A stretch of 12,781 nucleotides of DNA, from assembly GCA_047635955.1 (NCBI GenBank), contig JBLIGW010000024.1, positions 1 to 12,781 on the forward strand, read 5' to 3'. A model generated the notes under the pieces. The model did not search any database. It saw only the letters and a list, made by a program, of their open reading frames with translations, and was not told where the DNA came from. Each line of letters starts with the position of its first letter. The first letter of the stretch is position 1. Source of the DNA: WFTC01 sp047635955 (lineage in GTDB: Bacteria > Patescibacteriota > Gracilibacteria > UBA1369 > 2-02-FULL-48-14). Shown here piece after piece: positions 12,517-12,781 of the stretch. A program made the translations under genes and the position numbers.

Positions 12517-12781
12517 GCTCAGTCTCCCCTCTAAATCAGTACGTCTGATCTCAATTCCGAGGTCAGCGGCTTTTTCTAAAGTTTCCTCATGAGGGTGTCC
12601 ATAGCTATTGTCGATTCCAGCAGAAATCAGAATTAATGAAGGTGAAACGGCTTCTAAAAAGTCCCAAGAGCTACTGGTCCGGCTGCCATGATGGCCCGCT
12701 TTTAATATATCTGCATTCAGATCAATCCCAGCCTCTAGAATCTCTGCTTCAGATTCCAACTCAGCATCTCCAGTGAGCAGT
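12481..12781 (-). CDS. comEC: ComEC/Rec2-type competence protein, C-terminal part (partial)
   Basis: The gene enters from the right edge; the frame is open there, and about 100 C-terminal residues are present. They match the metallo-beta-lactamase-like domain at the end of ComEC/Rec2 DNA-uptake channel proteins. The pattern is LTGDAE near the edge, then ADILKAGHHGSRTSSS with a metal-site histidine pair, PSLILISAGIDNSYGHPHEETL, and a last strand IEIRRTDLEGRLSL. ComEC forms the inner-membrane channel for single-stranded DNA import; the lactamase-like domain may be a nuclease. The membrane part would lie outside the window. A stand-alone MBL-fold hydrolase cannot be excluded. The stop (TAG) lies inside the 3' end of murA, which it meets head-on. 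Confidence 0.82.
   Translation of the reverse strand, partial: LLTGDAELESEAEILEAGIDLNADILKAGHHGSRTSSSWDFLEAVSPSLILISAGIDNSYGHPHEETLEKAADLGIEIRRTDLEGRLSLNPLDFCTQAT

Noticed and set aside
1..12781. Alternative genetic code (UGA as glycine, or UAG as sense)
   Set aside because: All long genes read without in-frame TGA and use GGN for glycine; TAG and TAA end several intact genes at sensible places.

Overview
The window looks like a chromosomal segment from a Candidate Phyla Radiation (Patescibacteria) bacterium, possibly of the Peregrinibacteria/Gracilibacteria side. The phylum call is an inference. It rests on a two-membrane-span T4SS-pilin-like protein of a type common in CPR genomes, compact gene packing, near absence of Shine-Dalgarno sequences, large orphan proteins, and ordinary use of all three stop codons (so not the UGA=Gly code). 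The genes cannot place it more finely.

Layout on the + strand. 1-88: the 3' end of an unidentified gene entering from the left. 131-5423: a decaying accessory island on the 3' side of a tRNA-Pro(UGG) gene. It holds an orphan gene (307-816), a C-terminal fragment of a PLP aminotransferase, a HAD phosphatase with an extra C-terminal domain, a 53-codon small ORF, a nitrilase-family amidohydrolase broken by one in-frame TAG, and a serine recombinase that has lost most of its catalytic core. 5477-8274: a two-gene operon for a large acidic protein and a small coiled-coil protein, both unrecognised. 8328-8840: a PRC-barrel-like protein. 8842-9258: the pilin-like protein with a good promoter. 9325-10653: lipoprotein plus murB. 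10721-11126: tRNA-Thr(UGU) and tRNA-Tyr(GUA). 11263-12516: murA. 12481-12781: the C-terminal end of a ComEC-type competence protein. MurA and MurB catalyse the first two committed steps of peptidoglycan precursor synthesis, but they lie on opposite strands with the tRNA pair between them.

The most unusual thing here is a family of roughly 180-bp repeat units attached to tRNA 3' ends. Each full unit runs, in tRNA direction, from a tRNA 3' end through a small hairpin, then a structured 87-88-nt core, to a second 19-nt copy of the 3' end of the neighbouring tRNA, cut in the T-loop between TTCG and A. Two units carry the tRNA-Pro end (864-1050 and 5159-5349) and bracket the recombinase island. 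A third, with a nearly identical core, carries the tRNA-Thr end (10721-10900). A fourth, degraded copy lies at 131-233. Core hairpins show base-pair-preserving changes between copies. The arrangement fits elements inserted at a fixed point in the tRNA T-loop, either moved by a recombinase of the type now broken in the island or formed by some undescribed process. The recombinase link is inference; the repeats and their tRNA-matched ends are read directly from the sequence.
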